5,260 bases of DNA from Thermoprotei archaeon. Its GTDB lineage: Archaea; Thermoproteota; Thermoprotei; QMSL01; B3-G16. The stretch covers positions 1-5,260 of the forward strand of contig JAGGUS010000046.1 in assembly GCA_021158375.1 (NCBI GenBank). The letters are read 5' to 3'. Shown here one piece after another: positions 4,766-5,260 of the stretch (within the stretch, counting starts at the first letter, position 1; every line of letters starts with the position of its first letter). The notes beneath the pieces were generated by a model. It ran no database searches. It saw only the letters and a list, made by a program, of their open reading frames with translations, and was not told where the DNA came from. The position numbers and the translations under genes are program-made.

Positions 4766-5260
4766 AGTCCATTATCCTTCCCTCTTCTGGGATTTGGATC
4801 GAAATGTTCCCCTCTTAGAGAGACCTGAAGAAGGGAACTACATAGTAGTTAAAGCTACTCCTCCACGTGATATAAGGCCTCTAATGGGAGCTGATATCGA
4901 AATTACTGCTAATGCTATCAAGGAGGAACTAAATGATACTAAAGCGTTAGATTTCCTTCTTCCTTCCAATGAAGTAATACTTCTAAACAAAATCCCTTAC
5001 GTCGATTCTGGTGACGAAATAATAGTAGAGGGAAGGATAGTAGGACATAGATTTTATGATCCAGTAGATAGAGTATGGAGATTTAAGCCCTTATATGAAG
5101 GAGTTGCGCGCATACTAGATAATGAAGTAGGAGATTTCGCAATAGTACGTTTACCTAAATTGACTAGAGGCTATACTATTCATAGAGGTGATATAGTTAA
5201 GGCCAATTTTGAATACAAAAAAGGTAAGTTTGTGGCAATTTCAACAGAAAATGGAAAATA
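4755..5260 (+). CDS. N-terminal part of a probable archaeal PUA-domain / PAPS-reductase-family protein, cut by the window end
   Basis: The frame opens at ATG 4755, overlapping the upstream gene by 11 bp, and stays open for 168 codons to the last base; the final two bases are TA, so the next codon is either Tyr or a stop. The opening SLFWDLDRNVPLL (9-21), then PRDIRPLMGADIE (about 37-49), PSNEVILLNKIPYVDSGDEIIVEG (in two parts, about 70-93) and RFYDPVDRVWRFKPLYEG (about 99-116) resemble the region before the catalytic domain of archaeal phosphoadenosine-phosphosulfate-reductase-family proteins. In those proteins a beta-rich PUA-like domain precedes an ATP-pyrophosphatase-type domain. If right, the catalytic part lies beyond the window and Tyr is more likely than stop. 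This is recognition from memory. No good Shine-Dalgarno precedes the ATG, so translational coupling is likely. The strand, frame and operon position are secure; the function is tentative. Confidence 0.6.
   Translation, partial: MFSKVHYPSLFWDLDRNVPLLERPEEGNYIVVKATPPRDIRPLMGADIEITANAIKEELNDTKALDFLLPSNEVILLNKIPYVDSGDEIIVEGRIVGHRFYDPVDRVWRFKPLYEGVARILDNEVGDFAIVRLPKLTRGYTIHRGDIVKANFEYKKGKFVAISTENGK

Noticed and set aside
1..5260. CRISPR array, tRNA or rRNA gene, or insertion sequence
   Set aside because: I saw no regularly spaced repeats, no cloverleaf-type sequence, no rRNA-like segment, and no transposase or long terminal inverted repeats.

Overview
The window looks like a piece of a thermophilic archaeal chromosome, most likely Thermoproteota (crenarchaeal). 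The signs are AT-rich DNA, TATA-box promoters of the TTTATATA type, GTG and TTG starts, GGTGA/GAGGTG-type ribosome binding sites, T-tract ends, a probable C/D box guide RNA, and proteins of archaeal type (a MinD-family ATPase with an inserted ferredoxin, a COG2164 cyclophilin-like protein, a biotin carboxylase without a fused biotin carrier). The species cannot be named from the sequence alone.

Layout. Positions 2-709 hold the 3' part of a MinD/Mrp-type P-loop ATPase with two 4Fe-4S motifs; its start lies before the window. Positions 710-1036 form a gene-free stretch with a candidate C/D box guide RNA at about 874-930 behind its own TATA box. Positions 1037-1801 hold a two-gene unit: a cyclophilin-like protein and, 6 bp later, a small polytopic membrane protein. 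Positions 1802-2120 form a second gene-free stretch with a T-rich probable terminator, an excellent TATA box (1955-1962) framed by an inverted GTAAA/TTTAC pair resembling a BirA operator, a bulged hairpin framed by 7-bp direct repeats, a T-tract, and the proximal promoter of the next operon. Positions 2121-5260 hold a tightly packed three-gene operon: biotin carboxylase (accC type), then after 2 bp a secreted, membrane-anchored protein with a glutamine-amidotransferase-like (BPL_N-like) domain that lacks the nucleophile cysteine, then with an 11-bp overlap a gene that runs off the window and resembles the N-terminal part of archaeal PUA/PAPS-reductase-family proteins.

How the parts fit. The biotin carboxylase would charge a biotin carrier protein encoded elsewhere, for acetyl/propionyl-CoA or pyruvate carboxylation; no carrier or carboxyltransferase gene is in the window. 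The most interesting theme is biotin: a fold best known from the N-terminal domain of eukaryotic biotin-protein ligase appears, catalytically dead and outside the cell, directly behind a biotin carboxylase, and a BirA-like palindrome sits on a TATA box upstream. Whether this is a real functional link or chance needs comparative data. The other genes are ordinary for this kind of genome.
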